Shown here one piece after another: positions 6,923 to 14,506 of a DNA stretch of 64,000 nt. The notes under the pieces are model-generated. The model searched no databases. It saw only the letters and a list, made by a program, of their open reading frames with translations, and was not told the DNA's origin. Origin of the DNA: Sphingosinithalassobacter tenebrarum (lineage in GTDB: Bacteria; Pseudomonadota; Alphaproteobacteria; Sphingomonadales; Sphingomonadaceae). Location: the NCBI RefSeq assembly GCF_011057975.1, contig NZ_CP049109.1:2015001-2079000 (forward strand), given 5' to 3'. A program made the translations under genes and the position numbers. Numbering within the stretch: the stretch's first letter is position 1; every line of letters starts with the position of its first letter.

Positions 6923-8844
6923 TCCGCCGCCTCCGCGATCTCGCCGGCGAGATATTCCTCGATGTCGTGCTGATCGGACCGCGCGGCGACGGCGTCCGGG
7001 TTCGGCGGGGCGTCGAATGCGATCAGGGGGTGCACCCAGGCGGGTTCGCCCTGAACGAGGCGGAGGACGGCGGCTGTGAGCTCGTCCGATTTCTTGCGGA
7101 TCAGCTCGCGCTGGCGATCGTCGGAGACGAGCGGCTGGCTGATCGCAAGCCGCTGGAGCCGGGGAAGCTCGCCGAGCAGATCGGCGGTCGGGGCGATGAC
7201 CGCTCGCAGCGCGGCCGGATCGGCGAGGCCCATTTCCTGCGCGAGCGCATCGTGCAGTGCGATGCGATAGCCGGGGGCGGCGAGCGAGCGTTCGAGCGCA
7301 AGGCCGGCGACGATCGCGGCCGCCTCGTTGCGCGTCGCTTCGTCTGCCGCTCGCCATGCCATGAACGCCGCGACCGGATCGGGATCGGCGACGAAGGGCT
7401 CACTCTTCAGCCGCTCGCATTCGGCGGCGAGATGGCGATATCCGGGTTGCTGCTGCAGGTGATCGCGCGCGCGATCGCTGTCGTGATCGGCGGGCTGCAG
7501 CCCCTTGATCCCGATCTTCGCCGCGCGATCGCCGGTGAAGATCATCCGCAGCTGTGACCAGATGAGATAATCGCGACCGACCGTGCCGCCGCGTGCCGCG
7601 TCATAGGCGAGCAGCGCGGACAATGCGGCACGGCGGAGCGAACGGAAGACCTGGACGCCTTCCTGCGTCAGCCCCTCCTCCTGTTTGAGCGACGCGTCGG
7701 CTACCGATCTGGCGGAGAAATTGTCGCTGACCGCCGCGCCGTCGCCGAGCCTTTCGACATCGACGGCATAGATTTTCCGGGGATCGGGCGCGGGCTTCGC
7801 GGCGGCGGCCTTTTTTCTTTCGGGATGGCTCGCTTCGCTCATCGCCTTGCGGGTAGCCCACCACCAGCGCAGGAGCGCTTCGCCGGCTTCGTCGATTTCC
7901 AGCGTGGCGACGATATCGCCTTCAGGCAGTTCGATCTTGCCGTCCGCTTCGGCCGGGTGGATCTGAAGGCCCTTGTCGGTTTGTCGATAGTCGTTTGTCG
8001 GCGGTTCCTTTGCGAAGCGGATAACGCGACCGGCGCCGGCGCGGGCCCGTTCGCGGATCTCCGAAAGCCTTTCCTCGGCGAGGCGACGAAGCAGGCCTTC
8101 GTCGGTCACACGGCCGCGCGCTTCGGCCTCCTCGGCGAACAGGTCGAGTTCGAAGCGGCCGCCCGCGTCGCGATAGGCGGCGTCACCAACGAAGCGCAGC
8201 AACCGCGCGAGTTCGGCGTCGCCGATCTTGAGCAGGCGGCGGACGGTTTCGGGGCGGCGATGCCATTCGGGTTCGTTGCGGAAGACTGCCCAGGCCGCGA
8301 TCTGTGCATCATCGTCTTCGGTGGCGGCGAAGGCTCGTGCGACATCCAGTCCGATTTCCTCGGACTTGAATGCCTCGAGTACCGGCGGCGCGAGCCGCGC
8401 CAGGCGAAGATGCTGTTGCGCCCAGCGTTCGGGATGGCCGAAATGGGCGGCGATTTCGGAGACGGGAGCGCCCGCGTCGACCGCACGGCGGATCGCCTCG
8501 AATTCCTCGTGCGGGCGCAGGCCGCGGCGGAGGAGGTTTTCGGCGAGCGACAGTTCGTAGAGCGCGCTGTCCGAAAGGTCCGTGACGCGCACGTCCACCG
8601 GCCAGTCCGCGGGCAGGGCGCCGCGTTCGATCAGGCGCCTGATCGCGCGATAGCGGCGGCCGCCGGCATGGACGCCCCATTTCATCGCGTTGCCGCGCAG
8701 GGGGTGGATGACGAGCGGCTGCAAAAGCCCGTGCTCGATGATGGATTGTTCGAGCGCGTCGGTGGCGTTGGCGTCCTCTTCATTGGTGCGGACGTTGAAG
8801 CGGGACAGGCGCAGCTGGTCGATGGTTCGGGTTTCGGAGGTCAT
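6919..8844 (-). CDS. ParB/RepB/Spo0J-type DNA-binding protein
   Basis: A 641-aa protein, about twice the size of chromosomal ParB. The N-terminal ParB domain is clear: RFNVRTNEEDAN, QPLVIHP, the CTPase/ParB box HAGGRRYRAIRRL (residues ~59-71) and SLAENLLRRGLRPHEEFEAI. A KorB-like helix-turn-helix follows (VSEIAAHFGHPERWAQQHLRLARL, ~130-153). The long C-terminus is mostly helical, without a recognised domain. Giant ParB-like proteins of this type are typical of plasmids and mobile elements, where they bind DNA in replication, segregation or regulation. No ParA partner lies nearby, so simple partitioning is not proven. Confidence 0.85.
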   Translation of the reverse strand: MTSETRTIDQLRLSRFNVRTNEEDANATDALEQSIIEHGLLQPLVIHPLRGNAMKWGVHAGGRRYRAIRRLIERGALPADWPVDVRVTDLSDSALYELSLAENLLRRGLRPHEEFEAIRRAVDAGAPVSEIAAHFGHPERWAQQHLRLARLAPPVLEAFKSEEIGLDVARAFAATEDDDAQIAAWAVFRNEPEWHRRPETVRRLLKIGDAELARLLRFVGDAAYRDAGGRFELDLFAEEAEARGRVTDEGLLRRLAEERLSEIRERARAGAGRVIRFAKEPPTNDYRQTDKGLQIHPAEADGKIELPEGDIVATLEIDEAGEALLRWWWATRKAMSEASHPERKKAAAAKPAPDPRKIYAVDVERLGDGAAVSDNFSARSVADASLKQEEGLTQEGVQVFRSLRRAALSALLAYDAARGGTVGRDYLIWSQLRMIFTGDRAAKIGIKGLQPADHDSDRARDHLQQQPGYRHLAAECERLKSEPFVADPDPVAAFMAWRAADEATRNEAAAIVAGLALERSLAAPGYRIALHDALAQEMGLADPAALRAVIAPTADLLGELPRLQRLAISQPLVSDDRQRELIRKKSDELTAAVLRLVQGEPAWVHPLIAFDAPPNPDAVAARSDQHDIEEYLAGEIAEAAE

Positions 8845-9200
8845 AAGAGGTCTCCTTGCGTGGAAGCGATCAAGGGAAGGCGATCGATCGCGGCGATCTG
8901 TGCGTCGTTGCCGAACACGCGCGGCATCAGGCCGCGTGCGGTCAGCGTGTCGCCTGCGGCGATCGCGGCGAAGAAATCCTCGAAAACGCGTCGTGAAAGC
9001 CGGCCAGGCTCGGGCAGGCGGGGCACTTCAACCGCGTCCCAATATTCGGCGGGCTTTTCCGCCCTGGCTATCACGGCGGCGTCGGGCCGCGGGCGGCGGC
9101 CGCGCGGCCAACTGACGCGGCCGCCGAGGCGCGCCACGGCGTTCTCGAGCTCCGTGCGGGTGATGGTGACATCGGTGGTCGTGGTGGTGGCCGTCGTCAT
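8841..9200 (-). CDS. Hypothetical early protein
   Basis: A 119-aa protein, beginning with a run of Thr residues and then TELENAVARLGGRVSW. It has no recognised domain; the body is mixed with a basic patch PRGRRPRP and a helix RRVFEDFFAAIAAG. Coupled by ATGA overlap both to the gene before it and to the ParB-type gene after it, which supports it as real and co-expressed. Confidence 0.6.
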   Translation of the reverse strand: MTTATTTTTDVTITRTELENAVARLGGRVSWPRGRRPRPDAAVIARAEKPAEYWDAVEVPRLPEPGRLSRRVFEDFFAAIAAGDTLTARGLMPRVFGNDAQIAAIDRLPLIASTQGDLL

Positions 9201-9394
9201 TTTATCACCTCATATTCGGCGATGTCGAAGTCGCTGCCGGTGCGGGTCCAGCGGCAGCCGCCGCGACCGTCGGCCGCCCATCCGGGCGGGGACGAGGCGC
9301 CGGCATCGGATCGGCCGATCCGCCCGTTGGCGAGCCGCACGCGCACGCGCCTGCCGATCGCTTCCGCCGGGAGATGGCCGGGATTGGGGGTCAT
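9197..9394 (-). CDS. 65-aa hypothetical protein
   Basis: A small protein with a beta-strand pattern (AIGRRVRVRLANGRIG ... GCRWTRTGSDFDIAEYEVI) that could form an SH3-like barrel. The ATG at 9394 is preferred because it overlaps the previous stop (ATGA). Function unknown. Confidence 0.55.
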   Translation of the reverse strand: MTPNPGHLPAEAIGRRVRVRLANGRIGRSDAGASSPPGWAADGRGGCRWTRTGSDFDIAEYEVIK

Positions 9395-9582
9395 GTTTCC
9401 ATGCCTTCCCAATGGTGACGGGCGGCCCAGCCCAGGCGCAGCGCCATGCGCACCGCCGCCTCGAGCTGGTTCCCGCAGTGGGGATGGGCGCGCACGACGG
9501 CGTTGAGGATGGCCGCCTCGGTGCTTGCGGGCGGCATCGATACGTGGTGCTGCAGCGGAGGGAGGATCTGAACTTCAGTCAT
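9391..9582 (-). CDS. 63-aa hypothetical protein
   Basis: A small protein of unknown function with His residues near the N-terminus and a helical body ([29 protein letters not shown], seen in pieces). ATGA overlaps at both ends tie it to the GapR-like gene and the next gene. Confidence 0.5.
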   Translation of the reverse strand: MTEVQILPPLQHHVSMPPASTEAAILNAVVRAHPHCGNQLEAAVRMALRLGWAARHHWEGMET

Positions 9583-9818
9583 CGCAGCCCCAGCGCGGCG
9601 CAGTAGGTTTCGAGCAGGGCCTCCGCTTCGTCGCGGTGGTGCTTTTCCATTTTGCGGAGGCGGACGACCTGGCGCATCGTCCTGACGTCGAAGCCGGTCG
9701 ATTTGGCCTCGTTGTAGACATCCTTGATGTCGTCCTGCAGGCCCTTCTTCTCTTCCTCGAGGCGCTCGATACGCTCGATCAACAGCCGCAGCTGGTCGGC
9801 GGCGATGGCGTCGCTCAT
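9579..9818 (-). CDS. GapR-like DUF2312 (UPF0335) DNA-binding protein
   Basis: A 79-aa protein covering the whole DUF2312 domain: [43 protein letters not shown], then an [12 protein letters not shown] end. The Caulobacter member, GapR, is an essential nucleoid protein that clamps overtwisted, AT-rich DNA ahead of replication and transcription and stimulates topoisomerases. The first helix is a coiled coil and the KSTGFD turn is conserved. A phage copy could replace or compete with host GapR during replication. ATGA overlap with both neighbours. Confidence 0.88.
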   Translation of the reverse strand: MSDAIAADQLRLLIERIERLEEEKKGLQDDIKDVYNEAKSTGFDVRTMRQVVRLRKMEKHHRDEAEALLETYCAALGLR

Positions 9819-10048
9819 CGTGAAGTCCTTTCGTGTCCGGTGATGACCGCGAGCCCGGGCCCGCCGATCGCGGCGTCGACGATGGCGATCGCGGCGGCGC
9901 CGGTGGGGATGCCGGCGACGAACAGCAGGGCGGCCAGCGACGGCGTGCAGCCGCGGCGATCGGCGGGCGAGGGCGGGGTGCATGCGGTGCAGCGGCACCA
10001 ATGCGGGTGAGTGCGCGGCGCGGGGCGCGGAGCGGCGATGGTAGTCAT
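9815..10048 (-). CDS. 77-aa hypothetical protein with hydrophobic segment
   Basis: A small protein with an N-terminal His/Cys motif ([12 protein letters not shown]) and a C-terminal hydrophobic stretch ([20 protein letters not shown]) long enough for one membrane span. Both ends overlap neighbours by ATGA. Function unknown. Confidence 0.5.
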   Translation of the reverse strand: MTTIAAPRPAPRTHPHWCRCTACTPPSPADRRGCTPSLAALLFVAGIPTGAAAIAIVDAAIGGPGLAVITGHERTSR

Positions 10049-10509
10049 GCCGCCTGCCTTTCGCCGGAGGCCGGCGCGGCTTCGGGTTCGCCGGGATCGG
10101 CGCCGACGCAGGCCGAGCAGAGATCGCGCTCCTGCCAGTGGCAGGGGCCGTCATCGGTCTGGCAGGGATCGTGCCAGCTGCAGGCGCAGACGCGACAGAG
10201 CTGGGGGTGGGGCAGCATCGCGGCGGCCGCGGCATCGCTGACGTGCAGATCGAGCAGCTGGGCATAGATTTGCGGGTCAAAGGCGAAGGCGTGCCGCAGC
10301 GCGTGGAGGATCGCGTCGGTGACGTGCAGTTCGTCGCGCTCGATCTCGTTGAGCGACCGGACGAGGCGCGCGGTCTGGCCCGGCGCGGCGATGCGCACGG
10401 CGACGTCGAGGACGCACAGCCCGGACGCTTCGCGCCGTTTGCGCAAATAGGTGCCGGGCGTCATTGGCGGTTTTGCTTCGGACAGCGTTCCGGCGTTGGG
10501 ATCGGACAT
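10045..10509 (-). CDS. Phage HTH protein with C-terminal Cys-rich zinc-like domain
   Basis: A 154-aa protein. Residues ~19-70 resemble an XRE-type helix-turn-helix ([20 protein letters not shown], then [20 protein letters not shown]). Residues ~113-140 have seven closely spaced cysteines plus histidines ([13 protein letters not shown] ... [16 protein letters not shown]), which looks like a zinc-binding module. Likely a DNA-binding early regulator. First gene after a possible attenuator hairpin at 10528-10568, so its expression may depend on readthrough. Confidence 0.68.
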   Translation of the reverse strand: MSDPNAGTLSEAKPPMTPGTYLRKRREASGLCVLDVAVRIAAPGQTARLVRSLNEIERDELHVTDAILHALRHAFAFDPQIYAQLLDLHVSDAAAAAMLPHPQLCRVCACSWHDPCQTDDGPCHWQERDLCSACVGADPGEPEAAPASGERQAA

Positions 10510-10527
10510 CGCAAGTCTCCTGGTTGC

Positions 10528-10568
10528 AAAAAGCCGTCTCCGGGCGCGGGGCGCGCCGAAGGGGGAGA
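10528..10568 (-). terminator. Possible leftward attenuator/terminator
   Basis: On the minus strand, TCTCC pairs with GGAGA around an inner GGCGCG/CGCGCC stem (10537-10568), followed 4 nt later by TTTTT (10532-10528). It lies in the only sizeable gap (88 bp) of the early operon. The stem is interrupted by a bulge, so it may be partial. Confidence 0.4.
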
Positions 10569-10597
10569 TTTCGTGGTTGAGGTGCCGAACCGCGCCG

Positions 10598-11083
10598 TTA
10601 CGGAGGCTGTCGCGCCTTTGGCGGCGGCAAAGGCGCCGACCGCAATTGCGCGAGCGCGCGCTGGCACGCCTGAGCGAGTTCCTCGGTTTCGCGGATCGCA
10701 TCGGTGCGGGTGCGCTCGGTGGCACCCGGGACGGTGAAAGCGATCGACGCGGAAACGGCCTCCGATCCTTCCCTGACCAGTTCGATCGCGGAGGCGGGGA
10801 CGTTGGGTTCGTCGATCCGGCTTTCGAGATCGGCGACGCCGAGCTGGAGCTGATAGCTTTCGAGCAAAGGCGCGCCCCTGCCGCCGAAGCGGCGATAGAG
10901 CTGATCGAGCTTGAGCGCGTCGCGCAATTTGATCTGTTCGCGGCGATCGGGATCGCCAAGCTGTCCGACGAAGCGCGCCGATCGGCCTAGCGCGGCGCCC
11001 GCGGTTTCATAGCCGCGCGGGAGAAGTGCGACGACGCGCTGGATCGCGGCCTCGAAGGAAAGCGGGGGACGCAGTTTGGTCAT
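10598..11083 (-). CDS. CII/CP76-like phage regulatory protein (weak match)
   Basis: A 161-aa protein. The N-terminal half (AAIQRVVALLPRGYETAGAALG, then RSARFVGQLGDPDRREQIKL) resembles the helix-turn-helix of phage CII/CP76-like regulators that pair a cryptic HTH with an NPD/DPD..R..L segment. The C-terminal half is helical with an acidic stretch. Position as the third gene after the Cro-like protein fits a regulatory role. ATG at 11083 overlaps the preceding stop. Confidence 0.5.
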   Translation of the reverse strand: MTKLRPPLSFEAAIQRVVALLPRGYETAGAALGRSARFVGQLGDPDRREQIKLRDALKLDQLYRRFGGRGAPLLESYQLQLGVADLESRIDEPNVPASAIELVREGSEAVSASIAFTVPGATERTRTDAIRETEELAQACQRALAQLRSAPLPPPKARQPP

Positions 11084-11409
11084 GCGACCGCTTCCGACCG
11101 GTGCGCCGAGCGAAGCAGACGTACGGTTGCGGCGTGGGTAGAAAAACCGGCGACGGCTCCCGGGAGGAAACCGCCGCCGGCGCGACCCGAGGGAACGGGG
11201 CGGCCGAAGAAGATCAGAAGGCCGTCGCCGCTCTCCGGGAAAGGAGGGCAGGGTTCCGGGCGGCGGCCCAGGGCCACCGCCGCCCGGAGGGGTACGCGTA
11301 ACGGACGGGCAAAAGGGCCACCCGTGGCGCCGGGGGCACCGGAGGCACGACACGGGGTTTCGCCGGCCCGTCGGCGGCGAAAGGGGGGGAGGTGACGAAA
11401 TGCGATCAT
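11080..11409 (-). CDS. Arg/Pro/Gly-rich hypothetical protein
   Basis: A 109-aa reading frame rich in Arg, Pro and Gly with no recognised domain. Its composition is what a GC-rich open frame gives by chance, so it could be spurious. In favour: it fills the space between two genes exactly, with ATGA overlaps at both ends. Confidence 0.4.
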   Translation of the reverse strand: MIAFRHLPPFRRRRAGETPCRASGAPGATGGPFARPLRVPLRAAVALGRRPEPCPPFPESGDGLLIFFGRPVPSGRAGGGFLPGAVAGFSTHAATVRLLRSAHRSEAVA

Positions 11410-11633
11410 GCGACTTCACCGCGCGGATAGAGATCGGGACGCAGATCATGGCGCGAGACGCCCGTTTCGCGTTCGACGGTGAGGACGTGTTCGGCGGGGA
11501 GTGGCTTATGATCGCGAAGCCACTCGTGAACCGACGCCTGGCTGCGGCCAATCAAGCGACCGAATGCGGATTGCGATCCGCTCCGGCGAACCGCTTCGGC
11601 AAGAGGTGTGTCTATCGTCGATTCGATACCCAT
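11406..11633 (-). CDS. Cro-like regulator, YdaS family
   Basis: A 75-aa protein with the YdaS/Cro-like helix-turn-helix: TPLAEAVRRSGSQSAFGRLIG then SQASVHEWLRDHKPLPAEH, ending in the family's RHDLRPDLYP. In lambdoid phages the protein at this spot is Cro, which represses the repressor promoter and opens lytic growth. First gene of the leftward early operon, divergent from the CI-like gene. Start at 11633 is chosen because the in-frame ATG at 11651 lies upstream of the possible -10. Confidence 0.8.
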   Translation of the reverse strand: MGIESTIDTPLAEAVRRSGSQSAFGRLIGRSQASVHEWLRDHKPLPAEHVLTVERETGVSRHDLRPDLYPRGEVA

Positions 11634-11714
11634 GCAGCGAGCTAAAGGCATTTCAATAGATGAGTCAACAGGGAGATTGCGTTTTCACCTATTGGCATTC
11701 CGTTAGATAATACT
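11634..11714. promoter_or_regulatory. Divergent lysogeny control region (Cro-like / CI-like)
   Basis: An 81-bp gap between divergent regulators. An inverted repeat CAATAG (11654-11659) / CTATTG (11689-11694) is a candidate operator. Rightward: TTTTCA (11682-11687) and GATAAT (11706-11711), 18 bp apart, put the CI transcript start at or next to its GTG codon. Leftward: TTGACT (11668-11663) with a weak -10 (11645-11640) at 17 bp. No Shine-Dalgarno precedes either gene, so both mRNAs may be leaderless. Confidence 0.5.
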
Positions 11715-12155
11715 GTGGTGACGCTTGGAGCCCGCCTTCGAGAGCGGCTCGACGCCAGCCATATGAGCCAATCGGAATTGGCGCGCCGGGTCTCGCTCAC
11801 CCAGGGTACGATCGCTGCTCTATTGAGTGGCCGGTCCAGGTCATCCGCGCATCTGCACAAGATCGCAAAGGCTCTTGGAACCTCACCGGAATATTTGACT
11901 GGCGAAACCGATGACCCGTCTTCGGAAGGGCCGGAACCATCACCGCTTGATTCGCAAGCACGCGAGCTGATCGACCATTTTTCGGACATGTCGCCCGCCG
12001 ATCGGCGGGCGCTGCTGCAGATCGCCAGAAGCATGCGCGGCAAACCGAACGGCGGCGGCCGGGCGCATACGATCCATGCGCCGCGCACCGAATATCGCGC
12101 GAGCAACGAGGGGGAGGGGGATGAAGGCGCCGAGGAAGTTCGGCGGCGGGCCTAG
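11715..12155 (+). CDS. CI-like XRE repressor without S24 peptidase domain
   Basis: A 146-aa protein. Residues ~3-60 are a classic XRE helix-turn-helix (LRERLDASHMSQSELARRVS, LTQGTIAALLSGRS, IAKALGTSPEYL). After a Pro/Glu-rich linker, residues ~78-105 form one helical segment (QARELIDHFSDMSPADRRALL), likely for oligomerisation. There is no LexA/CI-type S24 serine protease domain, so RecA-driven self-cleavage is not expected. Start codon GTG (11715 or 11718), immediately after a -10-like GATAAT. Likely maintains lysogeny. Confidence 0.78.
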   Translation: MVTLGARLRERLDASHMSQSELARRVSLTQGTIAALLSGRSRSSAHLHKIAKALGTSPEYLTGETDDPSSEGPEPSPLDSQARELIDHFSDMSPADRRALLQIARSMRGKPNGGGRAHTIHAPRTEYRASNEGEGDEGAEEVRRRA

Positions 12156-12534
12156 TCCGCTCCGACGAATATCCTCCAGATCGCTGTTGCGAGCGGTGCG
12201 CGCCGCGAGCGCCAGCCCGCAAGCCCATGCCGCGATCGTCGCGGCGATTCGGGCGGGGCGCACCGCGATCGCGCGGCGGCCGATCGACCGGCGCAGGATG
12301 GGATTGGTCGGCGCGCTGCTTTCGGCGTGGATCGCGGCCGACGCCCGGTGGAAGGCCGGTGACAAGGGCGCGCTGGTCGGTTTCACCTATGTCGACGCCG
12401 ATGGCGTCGTCACGAGACGCAAGCTGCGCGGATGGGCGAGCAAAGGGCCGCTGATCGTCGGCTATTGCGTCGATCGCCAGAAGGTGCGCGCGTTTCGCAA
12501 GGATCGAATCAGCGATTGGGTGGAGCTGGAATAA
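12121..12534 (+). CDS. Hypothetical protein with WYL-like C-terminus
   Basis: A 137-aa protein. The N-terminus is basic and helical. The C-terminal ~55 residues (GFTYVDADGVVTRRKL, GPLIVGYCVDRQKVRAFRKDRI) resemble the WYL beta-barrel that senses ligands or nucleic acid in bacterial regulators, but key WYL residues are not all present. ATG at 12121 follows a GAGGGGG Shine-Dalgarno and overlaps the CI-like gene by 35 bp. Function unknown. Confidence 0.5.
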   Translation: MKAPRKFGGGPSPLRRISSRSLLRAVRAASASPQAHAAIVAAIRAGRTAIARRPIDRRRMGLVGALLSAWIAADARWKAGDKGALVGFTYVDADGVVTRRKLRGWASKGPLIVGYCVDRQKVRAFRKDRISDWVELE

Positions 12535-12547
12535 GGGGAGAGCGTCG

Positions 12548-12907
12548 ATGAAGGGTTGGGGCATATTGCTGATGATCGTGGGAGTGCTCGCGGGAGCCGC
12601 CGCTTTCTTCCTTGAAACAAGCGTTTCGACATATGCTCCGTCGTCGTCGCTTTACGGCATGCCCAGCGTTGGCGCCGTCAACAATATCGGGCTGATGCAG
12701 CGGCAGATGATGCTTTTCGTCGCGGGCGCGGTCATGTGCCTCGCGGGCGCGATCTTCACGGCCGCCGGCGCGCTCCTGGATCATCTTCGTGGCGTCGACA
12801 GCTTCACGCCGGGCGAAGACGGTGAGGAAAGGCAGGTGGGGCTGAAGCTTGGCGTGATCATCGCCATAGGGATCGCGGTGATCATCGCCACCCAGATGCT
12901 CAGCTAG
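12548..12907 (+). CDS. Small membrane protein, three predicted spans
   Basis: A 119-aa protein with hydrophobic segments at residues ~4-22 (WGILLMIVGVLAGAAAFFL), ~54-77 (MLFVAGAVMCLAGAIFTAAGALL) and ~100-118 (LGVIIAIGIAVIIATQM). It lies in the lysogeny-expressed region just downstream of the CI-like repressor, a usual place for superinfection-exclusion or other lysogenic conversion genes. That role is only inference. ATG at 12548 follows GGGGAGAG. Confidence 0.65.
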   Translation: MKGWGILLMIVGVLAGAAAFFLETSVSTYAPSSSLYGMPSVGAVNNIGLMQRQMMLFVAGAVMCLAGAIFTAAGALLDHLRGVDSFTPGEDGEERQVGLKLGVIIAIGIAVIIATQMLS

Positions 12908-12910
12908 GCA

Positions 12911-13009
12911 GGGGTATCGCCCGGGGTACGACCGCCGTACCGTCACCCGCGAAACCGCCCAAATCCGCGCCGCCCGTCTCCCTGCGGCGGAGGGTTCCTC
13001 CGCCGCACC
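12911..13009. repeat. Repeat A: GGGGTA pair plus palindrome, shared with 41.9 kb
   Basis: GGGGTATCGCCCGGGGTA (12911-12928) matches 41893-41910 at 17 of 18 positions. A perfect 11-bp palindrome TGCGGCGGAGG/CCTCCGCCGCA (12983-13007) lies 73 bp from the start of the first block, the same spacing as the similar palindrome at 41966. The middle differs. The palindrome may also act as a terminator for the preceding gene, though no T-run follows. Confidence 0.6.
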
Positions 13010-13084
13010 GGCCCGGGCGATGACTGGCAAATCCGCGATTTTCCCGCTATGTTCCGGCGCAGGGAGGGTTTTTCCCGCGTGAAC

Positions 13085-13492
13085 ATGTCGCCGCTACGCA
13101 TTTCACCCGAGATGTCGAGCCGAAAATTTCAGCTGCTCGGCTGGATCAAGGGCTATTTCGCCGAGCATGGCGTTAGCCCGGCGACGCGGGAAATGGCCGC
13201 GGCGATCGGCGTCAGCACCACGCGCGTGCGCGCCTTGCTTCGACGGCTCGAAGCCGAAGGCCTGATTATTCGACTGAAGGGCGTGGAGCGCGGCATTCGC
13301 CTGCCCGAAATGGCGGACGAATTGAGTGATGCCGAGATCGCGATCGCGCTGGTCGCGCGCGGATGGAAGGTGAACCCTGCCACGCGATCGGCGACCGGGG
13401 CGTTCCCGGATCGGAACCTGCCGCAGCTGCCGCCGCTGGTCCATATCCCCGATATCGAAGCGGGGAATGGGGATGACGGAAAGCCGGATTGA
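13085..13492 (+). CDS. LexA-type winged-helix protein lacking peptidase
   Basis: A 135-aa protein. Residues ~7-70 follow the LexA DNA-binding domain: a helix SRKFQLLGWIKGYFAEHGVS, PATREMAAAIGVSTTRVRAL, then LRRLEAEGLIIRLKGVERGI. The C-terminal half is a short Pro-rich tail instead of the LexA peptidase. It may regulate phage genes rather than the SOS response. ATG 13085 chosen; ATG 13049 would add 12 residues. It overlaps the next gene by 20 bp. Confidence 0.68.
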   Translation: MSPLRISPEMSSRKFQLLGWIKGYFAEHGVSPATREMAAAIGVSTTRVRALLRRLEAEGLIIRLKGVERGIRLPEMADELSDAEIAIALVARGWKVNPATRSATGAFPDRNLPQLPPLVHIPDIEAGNGDDGKPD

Positions 13493-14267
13493 GCGGAAGG
13501 TGATGCGCGGCATCGAGGCGCGCTATCATCGGCAGGCATTGGCCGAGCGGCGGGAAGCGCAGGCGGAACATCGCGCACGGACGGCGCCGGCGCCGAGCGA
13601 CGCGGGCTGGAATTCGGACCCGGCGCCGCGCCGGCGCAAATCCAAGGCGGCGATCGCGCTCGAGCACATACATGCCGAGAAGGCGGCGAATAATCGCAGT
13701 CGCTGGTCCTGTCGTCATCTGGAACTTGCTCGGGAAGAGCGCGCGCTTCGTAAGGAAAACGCCGCCGAGCAGGAACGATGGCGGCACAAGCACACCGGCA
13801 CGCCGCAGACGCACGAGCATGCGAGCCGCGTCAATCAGGGCGCGCTTTCGCGGCTTTATCACAACGGGACGATCGACGCCGACCAGCTGGCGGCCGCGGT
13901 GGAAATCGCGGGCGTGGCCGAGCGGATCGGCGCCGATGTGCATGTGCGCACGGCCAGCCTCGAGACGCGCGTCGATCGGACGCCCGTGGGCGACGGGAGC
14001 TTTTTCGAGGCGCTGGGCGCGGTGCGGCGCGAGGTCGCCTATGGCGCATGGCGCAAGAGGCTGGGCGCGGACGCGGCGGCGGTGCTCGACATGATCGTCG
14101 GCGATGCGGCGGGATACAGCGTGGTTGCCCGGCGGCATAGCATGCATGCGCGGCGGGCGAAGCGGCTGTTGATCGATGCGCTCGATGCGTGGCCGGCGGC
14201 GATGCGGTCCGCGTGCCGTGACGTCGACGAGGCGACGCTTGCTGCCGCGCAGGCGGGGCTGGGCTAG
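13473..14267 (+). CDS. Basic phage protein with C-terminal HTH-like segment
   Basis: A 264-aa protein. The first ~110 residues are highly charged (Arg/Glu/Ala/His) and probably extended or coiled. Residues ~113-255 look folded, ending in GYSVVARRHSMHARRAKRLL, a sigma-like helix-turn-helix. It is the last rightward gene before the inverted cassette and upstream of the late-region terminator, the place where lambdoid phages put late regulators such as Q; that role is a guess. No known family recognised with confidence. Confidence 0.55.
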   Translation: MTESRIERKVMRGIEARYHRQALAERREAQAEHRARTAPAPSDAGWNSDPAPRRRKSKAAIALEHIHAEKAANNRSRWSCRHLELAREERALRKENAAEQERWRHKHTGTPQTHEHASRVNQGALSRLYHNGTIDADQLAAAVEIAGVAERIGADVHVRTASLETRVDRTPVGDGSFFEALGAVRREVAYGAWRKRLGADAAAVLDMIVGDAAGYSVVARRHSMHARRAKRLLIDALDAWPAAMRSACRDVDEATLAAAQAGLG

Positions 14268-14275
14268 AAAATTGG

Positions 14276-14506
14276 CTATTTGGATTTGGCTGTGGAATCC
14301 GCTTCGATCACGACCCCAAAATATTGGCGAACAGACTGGCTCTCCAACAATGCTCGCAGCAAGACCGAGGCGGGGCCGGAGATTTTACGGTCGCCGGACT
14401 CCCATTTGCGCACCGTGCGGCCGCTCTGCACCTCCAGCAGCCGCGCAAGGCCCTCGGCACTAAGGCCGAAAGCGTCGCGCGCAGCACGTATTTCGGGGCC
14501 GGTCAT
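14276..14506 (-). CDS. XRE/HTH regulator, last gene of inverted cassette
   Basis: A 76-aa DNA-binding protein: MTGPEIRAARDAFGLSAEGL, LARLLEVQSGRTVRKWESG, then ISGPASVLLRALLES. This is the alphaproteobacterial XRE variant in which RTVRKWE is the recognition helix. Start overlaps the stop of the upstream gene (ATGA). As the only DNA-binding protein in the cassette it is the best candidate for binding the palindrome in the cassette promoter at 16064-16080. Confidence 0.78.
   Translation of the reverse strand: MTGPEIRAARDAFGLSAEGLARLLEVQSGRTVRKWESGDRKISGPASVLLRALLESQSVRQYFGVVIEADSTAKSK

Noticed and set aside
7825..9606. 593-codon plus-strand frame opposite the ParB-type gene
   Set aside because: Antisense shadow; the ParB domain is on the minus strand.
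11026..11301. 91-codon plus-strand frame
   Set aside because: Overlaps two coupled minus-strand early genes and has no ribosome site or domain.
11406..12155. Toxin-antitoxin pair (YdaS antitoxin)
   Set aside because: The YdaS-like protein is divergent from a CI-like repressor and begins a phage early operon, the Cro position; no toxin is adjacent.
12911..12928. attL of a separate nested element
   Set aside because: Only arm-like motifs match; no duplicated core is visible and integrase 1 lies outside the interval in the wrong relation. Kept only as an observation.
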